NCBI RefSeq assembly: GCF_007859675.1
Contig: NZ_CP042305.1
Coordinates: forward strand, 3,906,001-3,970,000
Direction: 5' to 3'
DNA from: Humibacter ginsenosidimutans
Lineage (GTDB): Bacteria; Actinomycetota; Actinomycetes; Actinomycetales; Microbacteriaceae
DNA: 64,000 nucleotides
A program made the position numbers and the translations under genes. Shown in pieces: positions 17,730 to 27,372 of this stretch. How positions within the stretch are numbered: position 1 is the first letter of the stretch; the number at the start of each line of letters is the position of its first letter. Below the pieces are notes generated by a model. The model was not told where the DNA came from. It made no database searches and worked only from the letters and a program-made list of their open reading frames with translations.

Positions 17730-19277
17730 TCACTCCCGACGTCGACGTTGGCGAGCGGTCGCGTGATCCGTCTCGGCCTCCGGGGCCGCCGGCCGCTCCC
17801 GCCGTCCGATCTCCTGCGCGGATCGCTCCGCTTTCGATGCGCGCCGCCTGAGCTCCGAGCCCTCTGCCGGGGAGCTGCCGCCTTTCGAACCGCCACTCTT
17901 CGACACGTCGTCCGTCGCCGAGACCCCTCCAGAGGGCCCCTCTGCAAGCGGCTGGGCGTCGGGCACAGCCAGCCACCAACTCTGCTTTTTCGGCGGCTGG
18001 GGCTTCGGCTGGTCGGTCACGCGCTCCAGCTCGTCGCGCGCATCGCGCAGTCGGCGGTTCGCGAACCACTTCGCGAATCCGCGGGCCGCGGCCGCGCGCT
18101 TCTCTGCCTCTTCCACGGCGGTCTGCGCGATGACCATGTGGGCGGTGTACTCCGACAGCGCCTTCTCGTAGGCGATCTGCTCGGGAGTGCGCCTGCGCGG
18201 CTCGATGCCGTGTTCGAGCATCCCGACGGCGATCCACGCTGCCGACAGCAGGATGACGCGACAAATCCAGTTGAACAGCAGGAGCATGCCGACGAAGACG
18301 GCGAAGTTGACGAGCAGCGGGTTCTTGGTGGCGCCCCCGAGCAGCAGACCGCTCAGCACGCTGAGCCCCACGAGTGCCGCCGCGCCGAGCAGAGGTCCGA
18401 CCACGAGGTATCGCCACGGGATGACCACGCGTGACAGCACGCGGTACATCGCCACGAGCACGATGTAGTTCAGTGCGATCGAGACGGCGAAACCGGTCAC
18501 GCGCCCGAGGAAATTGGCCCAGAACGAATCGCTCCCGATGCCGGCCAAATCGAGCAGGGAGGTCATCGCGTCGGTCGTGATGACGGTGACGGCTGCCGAG
18601 ATGATGAGCACCACGCCGAACAGGATGGCGAGCCCGAAGTCGGTGATCTTCTGCAGCACGTAGTTGCGCTCGTCGCGGTCGAGGTCGAACATCGCCCGCA
18701 CGGCCTGCCGCGTGTAGTACAACCAGGCGATGGCGGTCCAGATCAGGCCGACGGCGGCGATCAGGCTGGTCCAGCCGAATGACGTCCCCAGACCCGTCAA
18801 CGTCTGCTGACTGATCACGCCCTTCTCGTCGGGTGTGCTGATCAGTCCGGGGATGGCGTCGTTGATGATGTCGACCAGCGCGGTCATGAGATGCGGGTTC
18901 GCCGTCAGCCAGACACCGGCGACGGAGAACGCCACCCATATCCCCGCGAACACCGCGAACAGCGACTGGTATGACATGCCTGCCGTGCGCAGGTTGCCGT
19001 CATTGTGCGAGAACTGATTCCACACCCGGTACGGCTTCAGCGCCGAGACCCACTTCCACCAGCCGTTGACCGTGGTCACCGGCTTGCGCAGCCGATCGCG
19101 CAGCGGGTCGGCGAGGTCCTCGAGTCGCTCCGTGAGTTCCTCGCGGTCGTGCGTTGCGCGCGCCTTCAGCCGGTCGATGTCCGCGTCGCGCGCAGGGGTG
19201 GATGCCCGCACCCCGGCGGCAGCGTCTGCTGCGTCGCCGGGCGCGGCATCCGTCGTTCTCACCGCACGCCGGGCCAC
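17730..19277 (-). CDS. YihY/BrkB-family membrane protein with long charged C-terminus
   Basis: A 515-residue protein of the YihY/virulence factor BrkB family, function unknown (often misnamed ribonuclease BN). Six transmembrane helices lie between about residues 105 and 345. GNLRTAGMSYQSLFAVFAGI and the acidic-to-basic loop LDRDERNYVLQKITDFGLA are family-typical. The N-terminal 75 residues are charged and probably coiled. The last 130 residues are rich in Ala, Arg, Glu and Ser, much longer than in enterobacterial YihY. The GTG at 19277 has TAGGCT (19285-19290) 7 nt upstream, a leaderless arrangement. It is divergent from ptsI. Confidence 0.88.
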   Translation of the reverse strand: MARRAVRTTDAAPGDAADAAAGVRASTPARDADIDRLKARATHDREELTERLEDLADPLRDRLRKPVTTVNGWWKWVSALKPYRVWNQFSHNDGNLRTAGMSYQSLFAVFAGIWVAFSVAGVWLTANPHLMTALVDIINDAIPGLISTPDEKGVISQQTLTGLGTSFGWTSLIAAVGLIWTAIAWLYYTRQAVRAMFDLDRDERNYVLQKITDFGLAILFGVVLIISAAVTVITTDAMTSLLDLAGIGSDSFWANFLGRVTGFAVSIALNYIVLVAMYRVLSRVVIPWRYLVVGPLLGAAALVGLSVLSGLLLGGATKNPLLVNFAVFVGMLLLFNWICRVILLSAAWIAVGMLEHGIEPRRRTPEQIAYEKALSEYTAHMVIAQTAVEEAEKRAAAARGFAKWFANRRLRDARDELERVTDQPKPQPPKKQSWWLAVPDAQPLAEGPSGGVSATDDVSKSGGSKGGSSPAEGSELRRRASKAERSAQEIGRRERPAAPEAETDHATARQRRRRE

Positions 19278-19472
19278 GGCTCTCAGCCTAGGGTCTCAGC
19301 ATTCCGTGTCGGGTCTCCGGAGTCGTGTCATCGCACGCACGGGGTGGGCGGCCGTCATCACCGAGCGATGAAAGGCGTATGCGCGCCGTCGGTCGGGCCT
19401 CCATCGAATTGTCAACCGCTGTAGACGAACCGGGGAGTCTGCCCGTGACTGAAGCGGCATAGGCTGGATGCC

Positions 19473-21122
19473 GTGTCGATCCAGATCACGGGCGTCGGCG
19501 TGGGGCACGGCATCGCCGTTGGGCCCGCGTTGCGCATGCCGGACCCGATCGGCGAACCGCCCGACGTGGACTCGCAGGCGGAGGCGTCCGACGAGTACCG
19601 CCGAGTCGAGACCACACTCCATGCGGTGACCGACGAACTGGTCGCCCTCGGCCACCAGGCCGGCGGCGACGCCGAGGAGATCCTCGAGGCGCAATCGCTC
19701 ATGGCGCAGGATCCCGCCGTCGTCGACGACATCTCTCGCCGCATCGGCGATGGCAAGACCGCGGAACGCGCCGTGTTCGAGGCCTACGAGCAGTATGCGA
19801 AGGTGCTCGACGCGCTCGGCGAGGTGCCGGCGGCCAGGGGAGCCGACGTGCGCGACGTCGCGCGCCGCGTGATCGCCAAGCTGCGCGGGGTCGCTCTGCC
19901 GACGGTGCCGCAGTCCGACGCTCCCTACGTGCTGGTGGCCAACGATCTCGCGCCGGCCGACACCGCCACCCTCGACCTGCGCCAGGTGATCGCCGTCGTC
20001 ACGCGCGACGGCAGCACGTCGTCGCACACGGCCATCCTCGCCCGCAACAAGAACCTCGTCGCCGTCGTCGGTGCCACCGGCTGCGACGCGATCATCAACG
20101 GTCAGACCGTCATCGTCGACGCCGAGCACGGCGAGGTCGTCGTCGACCCCGAGCGCTCTGCGGTGTCGGCCGCGGCCGAACGCGGCGGCACCGTCTCCAC
20201 GCCGCGTCCGCTGACGCCTGGCCGGCTGGCAGACGGCACGGCCATTCCGCTGCTCGCCAACGTGGGGTCGCCGGAGGAGGCGGCTCCCGCCGTCGCGCTC
20301 GGCGCGGAGGGCGTCGGCCTGTTCCGCACCGAGTTCCTCTACCTGGATGCCCGCACCGCGCCGTCCGTCGAGCTTCAGCGCTCCCGCTACCGCGATCTCA
20401 TGGCGGCCTTCAGCGGCCGCAAGGTGGTCGTCCGGGTTCTGGATGCCGGCGCGGACAAGCAGCTCGCGTTCCTCGGCCACACGCACGAGGAGAATCCCGC
20501 GCTCGGGCGCCGCGGGCTGCGTGCCCTGCGCGAGCACGAGGACGTGCTGCGCGACCAGCTGACGGCGCTCGCCGAGGCGCAGAACGACACCGGCGCCGAT
20601 CTCTGGGTGATGGCGCCGATGGTCGCCGACGTCGACGAGACGGCATACTTCATCGGCGTGGCCCGATCGCTCGGCCTGTCCACGGTCGGCATCACCGTGG
20701 AGGTGCCCTCGGCCGCCGTGCTCGCCGACCAGATCGTTCCGCTCTGCGACTTCGTGAGCATCGGCACGAACGACCTCACGCAGTACACGCTCGCGGCCGA
20801 CCGCCAGCTCGGATCGGTGGCGCACTATCAGGACCCATGGCATCCGGCAGTGCTGCGCCTCATCAAGCTGATCGGGGATGCCGCACGCGTCTCGAACACG
20901 CCGGTCGGCGTCTGTGGCGAGTCGGCGTCCGACCCCCTGATGGCCGTCACCCTCGTCGGACTCGGCGCCGACGACCTCTCGATGTCGCCGGGCGCACTGG
21001 CGGATGTGCGCGCCACGCTCGCGGGCGTCACGCTCGAGCAGGCGAGGGAGCTGGCGACGTTGGCACTCGTGCAGCACAGCGCGGCGGATGCCCGTGCCGC
21101 CGTCGCGAACGCGCTCGCCTGA
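19473..21122 (+). CDS. ptsI: PTS enzyme I (phosphoenolpyruvate-protein phosphotransferase)
   Basis: Enzyme I takes phosphate from PEP and passes it to HPr, the first step of sugar uptake by the PTS. The 549 residues are complete. The phospho-histidine site is RDGSTSSHTAILAR near residues 179-192, the PEP/Mg site includes GVGLFRTEFLY, the second signature is DFVSIGTNDLTQYTLAADR, and the catalytic cysteine lies in GVCGES. The GTG start has TAGGCT (19460-19465) 7 nt upstream, predicting a leaderless mRNA. No HPr gene is adjacent; a PTS IIA-IIB pair lies 23 kb away at 42083-42907. Confidence 0.96.
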   Translation: MSIQITGVGVGHGIAVGPALRMPDPIGEPPDVDSQAEASDEYRRVETTLHAVTDELVALGHQAGGDAEEILEAQSLMAQDPAVVDDISRRIGDGKTAERAVFEAYEQYAKVLDALGEVPAARGADVRDVARRVIAKLRGVALPTVPQSDAPYVLVANDLAPADTATLDLRQVIAVVTRDGSTSSHTAILARNKNLVAVVGATGCDAIINGQTVIVDAEHGEVVVDPERSAVSAAAERGGTVSTPRPLTPGRLADGTAIPLLANVGSPEEAAPAVALGAEGVGLFRTEFLYLDARTAPSVELQRSRYRDLMAAFSGRKVVVRVLDAGADKQLAFLGHTHEENPALGRRGLRALREHEDVLRDQLTALAEAQNDTGADLWVMAPMVADVDETAYFIGVARSLGLSTVGITVEVPSAAVLADQIVPLCDFVSIGTNDLTQYTLAADRQLGSVAHYQDPWHPAVLRLIKLIGDAARVSNTPVGVCGESASDPLMAVTLVGLGADDLSMSPGALADVRATLAGVTLEQARELATLALVQHSAADARAAVANALA

Positions 21123-21142
21123 CGGCGTCCTACGCTGGGTCG

Positions 21143-22450
21143 ATGGACACTCGGCCGCTTCCTCTCGACAGCACCTCACTCGACGCGCTCGCCGCCGACG
21201 GCCTTCGCTACGCGCTGGTGGACGGCGCGGATCCGCAGGCACTCGCGCCATGGGACACGGCGAGCGCGCGGGGATTCCACGATCGTCGCCCCGATCCCGA
21301 GTCCGTCGACGAGCACGCGCGGCACGTCGCGCACCGCAGGATCACCGGGGTGTGGGATGCGAGCATCCCGAGTCCGGAGGTTCCGGTGGCGACGGTCGCG
21401 AGCTGGGTCGGCGAGCTCTCCGTGCCCGGTGGAACGCTGGACTCGTGGGCGATCAGCAATGTGACCGTCGCCTCGACGCACCATCGTCGGGGGATCGCCC
21501 GGGCGCTGCTCCAAGGAGAGTTGCGCACCGCGTCAGCCGCGGACATCCCGATGGCGTCTCTCACGGTGTCGGAGGCCACGATCTACGGGCGCTTCGGTTT
21601 CGGGGCCGCCACCCGGATCGCCGATCTCACGATCGAGGCGAAGCGCGCGGGGTGGTCGCCGACCGCGCCCGCCGATCCCGCTGGGCGGCTGGTGTTCGTG
21701 TCGTCTCAGCAGGCGTACGAGAGCTGTCGCGACCTGGTCGACCGTGCCGGCCGTGCCACGCCGGGCGACTTCGCGATCGACGACTATCACTGGGGCCGTC
21801 ACGTCGGGGTCTTCGCCGATCGCGACAAGCGGTCGGCGACGCTGCGCATCGTGCGGTATGACGATGCGGCGGGCGTGCCGCAGGGCGTCGTCGTGTACCG
21901 CCTGGTGTCCGACGCCACCGACTTCACGAAGCACACGGTCGAGGTCGACTATCTCAGGTCTGCCACCGACGAGGCCCACGCTGCGCTGTGGAGATACCTC
22001 CTCGAACTCGACCTGGTCGCGGCAGTGCACTACGAGGTCGCCTCACCAGACGAACCCGTGCTCTGGATGCTCCGCGACCAGCGCGCCGCGCGTGTCGTGA
22101 CCTTCGACCACCATTGGCTGCGCATCCTCGATGTGAAGGCCGCGCTCGAGGCCCGCAGCTACGGGGCATCCGATGCGCTCAACCTCGGCATCGACGATGC
22201 CTTGGGCATCGCGGGTGGCACCTATCGTCTCGAAGCGGGAGCGGACGGCCGCGCCGAGGTGAGAGCAACGGATGCCGCACCCGACCTCGTCATGAATGTC
22301 GCGACGCTCTCGGCGCTCTACCTCGGCTCTCACCGCGCGGCGACGTTCGCGAGCGCGGGCCACATCACCGCGGCCACGCCCGGCGCCATCACGCGGTTGG
22401 ACGCCCTGCTCCGCTCAACGCAGACACCGTTCCTCAGCTACTGGTACTGA
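21143..22450 (+). CDS. Eis-like N-acetyltransferase
   Basis: A 435-residue protein with the Eis architecture: an N-terminal GNAT domain with the acetyl-CoA loop STHHRRGIARALLQGEL (about residues 111-127), a second GNAT-like domain, and a C-terminal sterol-carrier-like domain. It ends in an aromatic residue after LSYWY, consistent with the C-terminal carboxylate used in catalysis by this family. Eis proteins acetylate amines of aminoglycosides, peptides or lysine side chains; the native substrate here is unknown. TACGCT (21131-21136) is 6 nt before the ATG, so it has its own leaderless promoter despite lying 20 nt after ptsI. A 20-bp terminator follows. Confidence 0.88.
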   Translation: MDTRPLPLDSTSLDALAADGLRYALVDGADPQALAPWDTASARGFHDRRPDPESVDEHARHVAHRRITGVWDASIPSPEVPVATVASWVGELSVPGGTLDSWAISNVTVASTHHRRGIARALLQGELRTASAADIPMASLTVSEATIYGRFGFGAATRIADLTIEAKRAGWSPTAPADPAGRLVFVSSQQAYESCRDLVDRAGRATPGDFAIDDYHWGRHVGVFADRDKRSATLRIVRYDDAAGVPQGVVVYRLVSDATDFTKHTVEVDYLRSATDEAHAALWRYLLELDLVAAVHYEVASPDEPVLWMLRDQRAARVVTFDHHWLRILDVKAALEARSYGASDALNLGIDDALGIAGGTYRLEAGADGRAEVRATDAAPDLVMNVATLSALYLGSHRAATFASAGHITAATPGAITRLDALLRSTQTPFLSYWY

Positions 22451-22495
22451 AGGAGGGGCTTGCCGCGAACACGTGGTTCGCGGCAAGCCCCTCCT
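22451..22495. terminator. Strong bidirectional terminator
   Basis: A perfect 20-bp stem (22451-22470 with 22476-22495) and 5-nt loop ACGTG lies exactly between the convergent 3' ends of the Eis-like gene and sdhB. It should terminate both transcripts. Confidence 0.85.
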
Positions 22496-22515
22496 GAACT
22501 GCGATGCCGGCGGCG

Positions 22516-23292
22516 CTACGGACGCCCGCGCATGATGGCCTGCTTCACCTCGGCGATGGCCTGCGTCACCTGGATGCCACGGGGGCAGGCATCCGTGCAG
22601 TTGAAGGTTGTGCGGCAGCGCCAGACGCCCTCCTTGTCGTTGAGGATGTCCAGGCGCACCTGGGCTGCATCGTCGCGCGAGTCGAAGATGAAGCGGTGCG
22701 CGTTGACGATCGCCGCCGGACCGAAGTACTGGCCGTCGGTCCAGAACACGGGGCACGACGAGGTGCACGCTGCGCAGAGGATGCACTTGGTCGTGTCGTC
22801 GAAGCGCGCCCGGTCGGCCACGGACTGGATACGCTCCTTGCCCTCCGGCGGAGTCGAGTTCGCCTGCAGGAACGGCTGCACCTCGCGGTACGAGGCGAAG
22901 AACGGTTCCATGTCGACGACGAGGTCCTTCTCCAGCGGCAGGCCCTTGATGGCCTCCACGTAGATTGGCTTCTGCACGTCGAGGTCTTTGATCAGGGTCT
23001 TGCAGGCCAGGCGGTTGCGGCCGTTGATGCGCATGGCATCCGATCCGCACACGCCGTGCGCGCACGAGCGCCGGAAGGTGAGCGAGCCGTCCTGCTCCCA
23101 CTTGATCTTGTGCAGGGCGTCGAGCACGCGGTCGGTCGGGTAGACCTCCACGTCGAAGTCCTGCCAGTGCGGCTCGGTGTCCACGTCGGGGTCGAAGCGA
23201 CGGATGATCAGCGTCACGATGAACGACTTGATCGGTGCGGGCGCCTCGGATGCCTGACCCTCTGCGGGCGCGTCGGCGACGGCGGTGGACAT
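22516..23292 (-). CDS. sdhB: Succinate dehydrogenase iron-sulfur subunit
   Basis: The 258-residue subunit passes electrons from the flavin of SdhA to the membrane quinone. The [2Fe-2S] ligands lie in SCAHGVCGSDAMRINGRNRL plus a cysteine after it (about residues 76-97). The [4Fe-4S] ligands are in CILCAACTSSCP (about 170), and the third cluster in CRTTFNCTDACPRG (about 225). The first 20 residues are an Ala-rich extension. It is the last gene of sdhCDAB; its ATG overlaps the sdhA stop (ATGA). A terminator follows at 22451-22495. Confidence 0.96.
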   Translation of the reverse strand: MSTAVADAPAEGQASEAPAPIKSFIVTLIIRRFDPDVDTEPHWQDFDVEVYPTDRVLDALHKIKWEQDGSLTFRRSCAHGVCGSDAMRINGRNRLACKTLIKDLDVQKPIYVEAIKGLPLEKDLVVDMEPFFASYREVQPFLQANSTPPEGKERIQSVADRARFDDTTKCILCAACTSSCPVFWTDGQYFGPAAIVNAHRFIFDSRDDAAQVRLDILNDKEGVWRCRTTFNCTDACPRGIQVTQAIAEVKQAIMRGRP

Positions 23293-25094
23293 CAGTACTT
23301 CCTCTCCATCGGCTGGTAGCGGGTGACCACAACGGGTTTCCAGTCGAGCTTGATGTGGTCCGCCGGGTTCGACGAGTGCGGGTCGCCGGTGAGGTAGGCC
23401 ATGGTGTGCTTCATGTAGTTCTCGTCGTCGCGCTTCGGGTAGTCGTCGCGCATGTGACCGCCGCGGCTCTCCTTGCGGTTGCGCGCGGAGAAGACGACGA
23501 CCTCGGCCAAGTCGAGCAGGAAGCCCAGCTCGACGGCCTCGAGCAGGTCGGTGTTGAACCGCTTGCCCTTGTCCTGCACCTGCACGTTCTTGTAGCGCTC
23601 GCGCAGGCCATGGATGGTCTCGGTCACCGCGGCGAGCGTGTCGTCGGTGCGGAACACCTGCGCGTTGCGGTCCATCTGGTCCTGCAGCTCCTTGCGGATC
23701 GCCGCGATGCGCTCGGTGCCGGTGGAGTTGCGCAGTCCGTCGAGCATGTCGCGAACGCCCGCCGCCGGGTCGTCGGGCAGCGGCACGAACTCGGCCGTCT
23801 TCACATACTCGACCGCGTTGCGACCGCTGCGCTTGCCGAACACGTTGATGTCGAGCAGCGAGTTGGTGCCGAGACGGTTCGAGCCGTGCACCGACACGCA
23901 GGCGCACTCGCCGGCGGCGTAGAGGCCTGGCACGACGGTGGTGTTGTCGCTGAGCACCTCGGCGTCGTTGTTGGTCGGGATGCCGCCCATCGCGTAGTGC
24001 GCCGTCGGCATCACCGGCACCGGCTCCACGACCGGGTCGACACCGAGATAGGTGCGCGCGAACTCGGTGATGTCGGGCAGCTTCGTCTCCAGAACCTCTG
24101 CTCCCAGATGGGTGCAGTCGAGGTAGACGTAGTCGTGGTTCGGGCCGGCGCCTCGGCCGTCGAGCACCTCCTGCACCATGCTGCGCGCGACGATGTCGCG
24201 CGGCGCGAGGTCTTTGATGGTCGGCGCGTAGCGCTCCATGAACCGCTCGCCGGAGGCGTTGCGCAGAATCGCACCCTCACCGCGGGCGCCCTCGGTGAGC
24301 AGGATGCCCAGGCCGTAGAGGCCGGTCGGGTGGAACTGGAAGAACTCCATGTCTTCCAGCGGCAGACGCTTGCGCCAGATGATGCCGACGCCGTCACCGG
24401 TGAGGGTGTGCGCGTTCGACGTCGTCTTGAAGATCTTGCCGAATCCGCCGGTCGCGAAGATCACCGCCTTCGACTGGAAGACGTGCAGCTCTCCGGTGGC
24501 GAGCTCGTACGCGACGACGCCGGCCGGACGCTTCTTCCCGTCGACCTCGGTCATGACGAGGTCGAGCACGTAGAACTCGTTGAAGAAGTTGATGCCGAGC
24601 TTCACGCAGTTCTGGAACAGCGTCTGCAGGATCATGTGACCCGTGCGGTCGGCCGCGTAGCAGGCGCGGCGCACGGCCGCCTTGCCGTGGTCGCGGGTGT
24701 GACCGCCGAAGCGACGCTGGTCGATCTTGCCCTCAGGGGTGCGGTTGAACGGCAGACCCATGTTCTCGAGGTCGATGACTGCGTCGATCGCCTCTTTCGC
24801 GAGGATCTCCGCGGCATCCTGATCGACCAGATAGTCACCGCCCTTGACGGTGTCGTAGGTGTGCCACTCCCAGTTGTCTTCCTCGACGTTCGACAGCGCT
24901 GCGGCCATGCCGCCCTGCGCCGCGCCCGTGTGCGAGCGGGTGGGGTAGAGCTTGGAGATGACGGCGGTCTTCGCGTGCGGGCCGGCCTCGATGGCGGCAC
25001 GCATGCCGCCGCCGCCCGCACCGACGATGACGATGTCGAACTGGTGGTAGTGCACGCCGTCGATCACGGCTCCGTCTGCGATCTGTTCAGTCAC
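23292..25094 (-). CDS. sdhA: Succinate dehydrogenase flavoprotein subunit
   Basis: The 600-residue catalytic subunit oxidises succinate to fumarate with covalent FAD. The dinucleotide fold [10 protein letters not shown] is near residue 26-35. [10 protein letters not shown] near 52-61 contains the FAD-linked histidine. HPTGLYG and [20 protein letters not shown] form the substrate region, and [12 protein letters not shown] and [12 protein letters not shown] follow. The gene starts with GTG at 25094, 46 nt after sdhD, and overlaps sdhB by ATGA. Everything needed for activity is visible. Confidence 0.96.
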   Translation of the reverse strand: MTEQIADGAVIDGVHYHQFDIVIVGAGGGGMRAAIEAGPHAKTAVISKLYPTRSHTGAAQGGMAAALSNVEEDNWEWHTYDTVKGGDYLVDQDAAEILAKEAIDAVIDLENMGLPFNRTPEGKIDQRRFGGHTRDHGKAAVRRACYAADRTGHMILQTLFQNCVKLGINFFNEFYVLDLVMTEVDGKKRPAGVVAYELATGELHVFQSKAVIFATGGFGKIFKTTSNAHTLTGDGVGIIWRKRLPLEDMEFFQFHPTGLYGLGILLTEGARGEGAILRNASGERFMERYAPTIKDLAPRDIVARSMVQEVLDGRGAGPNHDYVYLDCTHLGAEVLETKLPDITEFARTYLGVDPVVEPVPVMPTAHYAMGGIPTNNDAEVLSDNTTVVPGLYAAGECACVSVHGSNRLGTNSLLDINVFGKRSGRNAVEYVKTAEFVPLPDDPAAGVRDMLDGLRNSTGTERIAAIRKELQDQMDRNAQVFRTDDTLAAVTETIHGLRERYKNVQVQDKGKRFNTDLLEAVELGFLLDLAEVVVFSARNRKESRGGHMRDDYPKRDDENYMKHTMAYLTGDPHSSNPADHIKLDWKPVVVTRYQPMERKY

Positions 25095-25140
25095 GTGGAT
25101 GTCCGTAGCTTTCGGTTCTCTTCTGGTCGCTTCTCGCGGC

Positions 25141-25593
25141 TTACTTGGTGATGGTCGAGCAGAAGTCCGGCAGCAGGTTGGCCGGTGCGCCGCTCGGGCA
25201 CGGGTCGAAGAACGTCACCGTGTAGGTGCCGAGCAGGATCAGCACGATGACCGCCAGCAGGATGAGAACCTTCAGCACGCGATTCACGGTCGTGCCGCGG
25301 GCATAGTCGTTCACGATCGTGCGCATGCCGTTGCCGCCGTGGATGAGCGCCAGCCACAGCATCAGGCCGTCCCAGACGCGCCAGAACGGGTCGGCCCACT
25401 TGCCGGCCACGAAGCCGAAGTCGACGGCCTTGATGCCCTCGCCGAGCACCAGGTTGACGATGAGGTGCCCGAAGATGAGCACCACGAGAAGCACGCCGGA
25501 GGCGCGCATGTACAGCCATCCCCACTTCTCCCAGTTCACGCCCTTCTGGCGTGCGGGGCGCGACGGGGTGCGGGGAGCCTCGATGGTGGTCAC
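25141..25593 (-). CDS. sdhD: Succinate dehydrogenase hydrophobic membrane anchor subunit
   Basis: A 150-residue membrane anchor with three transmembrane helices (about residues 28-52, 65-90 and 108-130). The segment [14 protein letters not shown] contains a likely heme-ligand histidine, and [19 protein letters not shown] is typical of actinobacterial SdhD. With SdhC it binds heme b and quinone. The GTG start at 25593 overlaps the sdhC stop (GTGA) and has GGGAG about 8 nt upstream. Assignment as SdhD rather than SdhC rests on order and family resemblance. Confidence 0.92.
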   Translation of the reverse strand: MTTIEAPRTPSRPARQKGVNWEKWGWLYMRASGVLLVVLIFGHLIVNLVLGEGIKAVDFGFVAGKWADPFWRVWDGLMLWLALIHGGNGMRTIVNDYARGTTVNRVLKVLILLAVIVLILLGTYTVTFFDPCPSGAPANLLPDFCSTITK

Positions 25594-26012
25594 GATGCGC
25601 TCCCTTCGCTGAAGACGTTCATGAGGTGGATGGGAGCGAAGCCCAGCATGAGCACGATCCACACGATGATGACGGTCCAGAACATGACCTTCTGGTACTT
25701 GGCGCCCTTGCTCCAGAAGTCGATCAGGATGATGCGGATGCCGTTGAGCGCGTGGAACGCGATCGCCGCGACGAGCGCGGTCTCGCCGAGGCCCATGATC
25801 GGGTTCTTGTACGTGCCGATGACCGCGTTGTAGGCCTGCGGGCTGATGCCGAGCACGACCGAGTCGAGGATGTGCACGAGCAGGAAGAAGAAGATCGCCA
25901 CGCCGGTGATGCGGTGCAGCACCCACGACCACATGCCTTCCCGGCCTCGGTACAGCGTTCCCCCGGGCCGATTCTTGGTCGGCTCGAGAGTGTCTGCCGT
26001 TTCTGCTGGCAC
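25590..26012 (-). CDS. sdhC: Succinate dehydrogenase cytochrome b556 subunit
   Basis: A 140-residue protein with three transmembrane helices. It contains the signature LYRGREGMWSWVLHRITG, with the serine/arginine region near the quinone and HRITG, and VHILDSVVLG with the heme-binding histidine. The GTG at 26012 is preferred over an ATG at 26069 because AAGGAGG lies 7-8 nt before it and family proteins start near this point. It is the first gene of sdhCDAB. The promoter upstream (about 26120-26152) holds a perfect palindrome and an IdeR/DtxR-like box. Confidence 0.93.
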   Translation of the reverse strand: MPAETADTLEPTKNRPGGTLYRGREGMWSWVLHRITGVAIFFFLLVHILDSVVLGISPQAYNAVIGTYKNPIMGLGETALVAAIAFHALNGIRIILIDFWSKGAKYQKVMFWTVIIVWIVLMLGFAPIHLMNVFSEGSAS

Positions 26013-26119
26013 GGACAACCCTCCTTGGTAGGTTCCTTGCGCGAAGGGCCTCTCGCGGCGCGACGGCACGCGGATTCGAGGCCGGATTCAGTCTACGTCG
26101 TGGCCAGGGGGCCCGCTTC

Positions 26120-26152
26120 TAAGGACAGCCTAACTGTCTCGACGTCGAGACA
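26120..26152 (-). promoter_or_regulatory. sdh operon promoter with 18-bp perfect palindrome
   Basis: The minus strand shows TAGGCT at 26127-26132 as the probable -10. TGTCTCGACGTCGAGACA (26135-26152), a perfect 18-bp palindrome, begins 2 bp upstream and fills the -35/-10 spacer, the classic place for a repressor. Overlapping the -10 is TAAGGACAGCCTAACTGTC (26120-26138), whose first 15 positions match the IdeR/DtxR consensus at 12 places. The regulator of the palindrome is not identified. Confidence 0.6.
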
Positions 26153-26220
26153 AATTCGTTGTAAACAGCGTGGCCGTGTCCGCCTCGCCCGGCGCGCCCG
26201 CAGCGGACGCCGCCCACCCG
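26153..26220. other. Intergenic DNA upstream of the sdh promoter
   Basis: The gap from the sdhC start to the end of the broken DUF559-type gene (26013-26323, 311 nt) holds the 5' leader and promoter of sdh (to 26152), this short featureless stretch, and hairpin element copy A (26221-26280). No ORF with coding character is seen here. Confidence 0.5.
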
Positions 26221-26280
26221 CTTCAGGTCGCGATTTCTGCCCTTATGCGGCGCCATCAGGGCAGAAATCGCGACCCGAAG
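26221..26280. repeat. Hairpin repeat element, copy A
   Basis: A 22-bp imperfect stem (CTTC, one mismatch, then 18 perfect pairs; arms 26221-26243 and 26258-26280) with the 14-nt loop TATGCGGCGCCATC. It is closely related to copy B at 27373-27430, in the same orientation, and both flank the broken DUF559-type gene. The left arm plus loop is nearly identical in the two copies. It may be a REP-like or miniature mobile element; it could also end the DUF559-type transcript. Confidence 0.75.
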
Positions 26281-26323
26281 CGAGGCGACGTCTCGCGGGT
26301 CGCCGACGTCGGAGCCGTCGACC

Positions 26324-27295
26324 TCAGCGGCCGAGGGCGACGCGCACGCGACGTACGAGCTCGACGGTGTCCGACAGGAGTGGTGCCGTCACCTCGATGA
26401 CAGTCCAGCCTGCTGCTCGAAGCGCGGCGAGGCGCTCGACATCGCGGGCCCAGGATGCCCCGTGGAGCATCCCGAGATATTCGATGACCACGCGCTCCTC
26501 GCGATACAGCATGTCGACACAGCCGAGGAATCGGCCGGCCGCGTCGAAGACATCGACGTTCAACTCGGGCTCGGGAAGTCCTGCGCACACCAATTCGAAT
26601 CGCACGCGTGATTCTCATGGCGACCAGGAATCCTCCCGTATGAAGGAGAGCGCTGCTCGAAGATTTGCTCCGCCCGGACGGCGGCCGGCCGCGACCGCGA
26701 GTCGCAGCTGCTCGCGGGACGCAAGCGGGGGTCTGCCGACAGTGCGTCTCCCGACGCCAGGGCGCCAGCGCCGGCAGAAGTAGTCGCCCAGCGCCACGAG
26801 GTGGGCGAGCGGCAGCGCCCCGAGACTCACCCAGGTGCTCGCAGGCGACGAGACCGGCATCCCCTGCACGTTCGTGATCGATGTCGTCGTCTGCTGAGCG
26901 CGGTGCCGCACTATGCCGCGCGTGCGGGGAATCGGACCGTGGCCCAGGACGCTCACGTGAGGGCCGAGATCGTGCCTCCCGAGCGGCACCCCGTGCTCGT
27001 CGACGATGAGCGGAAGCGGGGCACCGTGAACTGCGGCGGCCGTCTCGTGACTGAAGAAATGGGCTGACCGAAGAAGCGGTGCATACTCGCGGGCTCGCTG
27101 TACTCGATCACGACGTTGCTGCTCGTACGGGTCGTCTCCGTCAGGCGTCGGAGGAAGCGACACGCGGCGCACACCGTGGAACGGTCGGGCCAGGTCGGCG
27201 CTTCGCAGCCTTTTCGCCGTCACGCCGGCCGCGCGCGCTTCCGCCATTCCGAAGATCGGACCGATGCCGTCGGGCAAGGGAGCGCTGTTCCGCAT
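26324..27295 (-). pseudogene. DUF559-type endonuclease-like protein, interrupted by an in-frame TGA
   Basis: The reading frame encodes 226 residues (27295 to 26615), a TGA at 26617-26615, and then continues in the same frame for about 96 more residues to 26324. The N-terminal part (MAEARAAGVTAKRLRS..., FFSHETAAAVHG) resembles the AbiEi-antitoxin-like/winged-helix region common in actinobacteria. The part after the stop (RVRFELVCAGLPEPELNV, then FLGCVDMLYREERVVIEYLG) is the DUF559/Vsr-like endonuclease domain. In relatives both form one protein of about 300 residues. The context SP-stop-ESRVRFEL fits loss of a CGA arginine codon by C-to-T change. The nuclease region after IEYLG is shorter than usual, which also suggests decay. 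An internal ATG at 26605 could start a 93-residue fragment, but no good ribosome binding site is seen. Confidence 0.8.
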
Positions 27296-27372
27296 CCCGC
27301 CAGACTGGCCTGCGCCTTCCCCGACCCGCCGAACATGTCCACAGCCGGTGCGTCGCTCGCGTCCGCATACGC

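Noticed and set aside
21143..22450. Eis-like protein as a virulence or resistance factor
   Set aside because: Only the fold is shown; the family has many environmental members and no resistance or virulence context is seen here.
26615..26617. TGA read as selenocysteine
   Set aside because: The codon replaces an arginine position of a DUF559-type protein; no SECIS-like structure is evident and selenocysteine there has no rationale.
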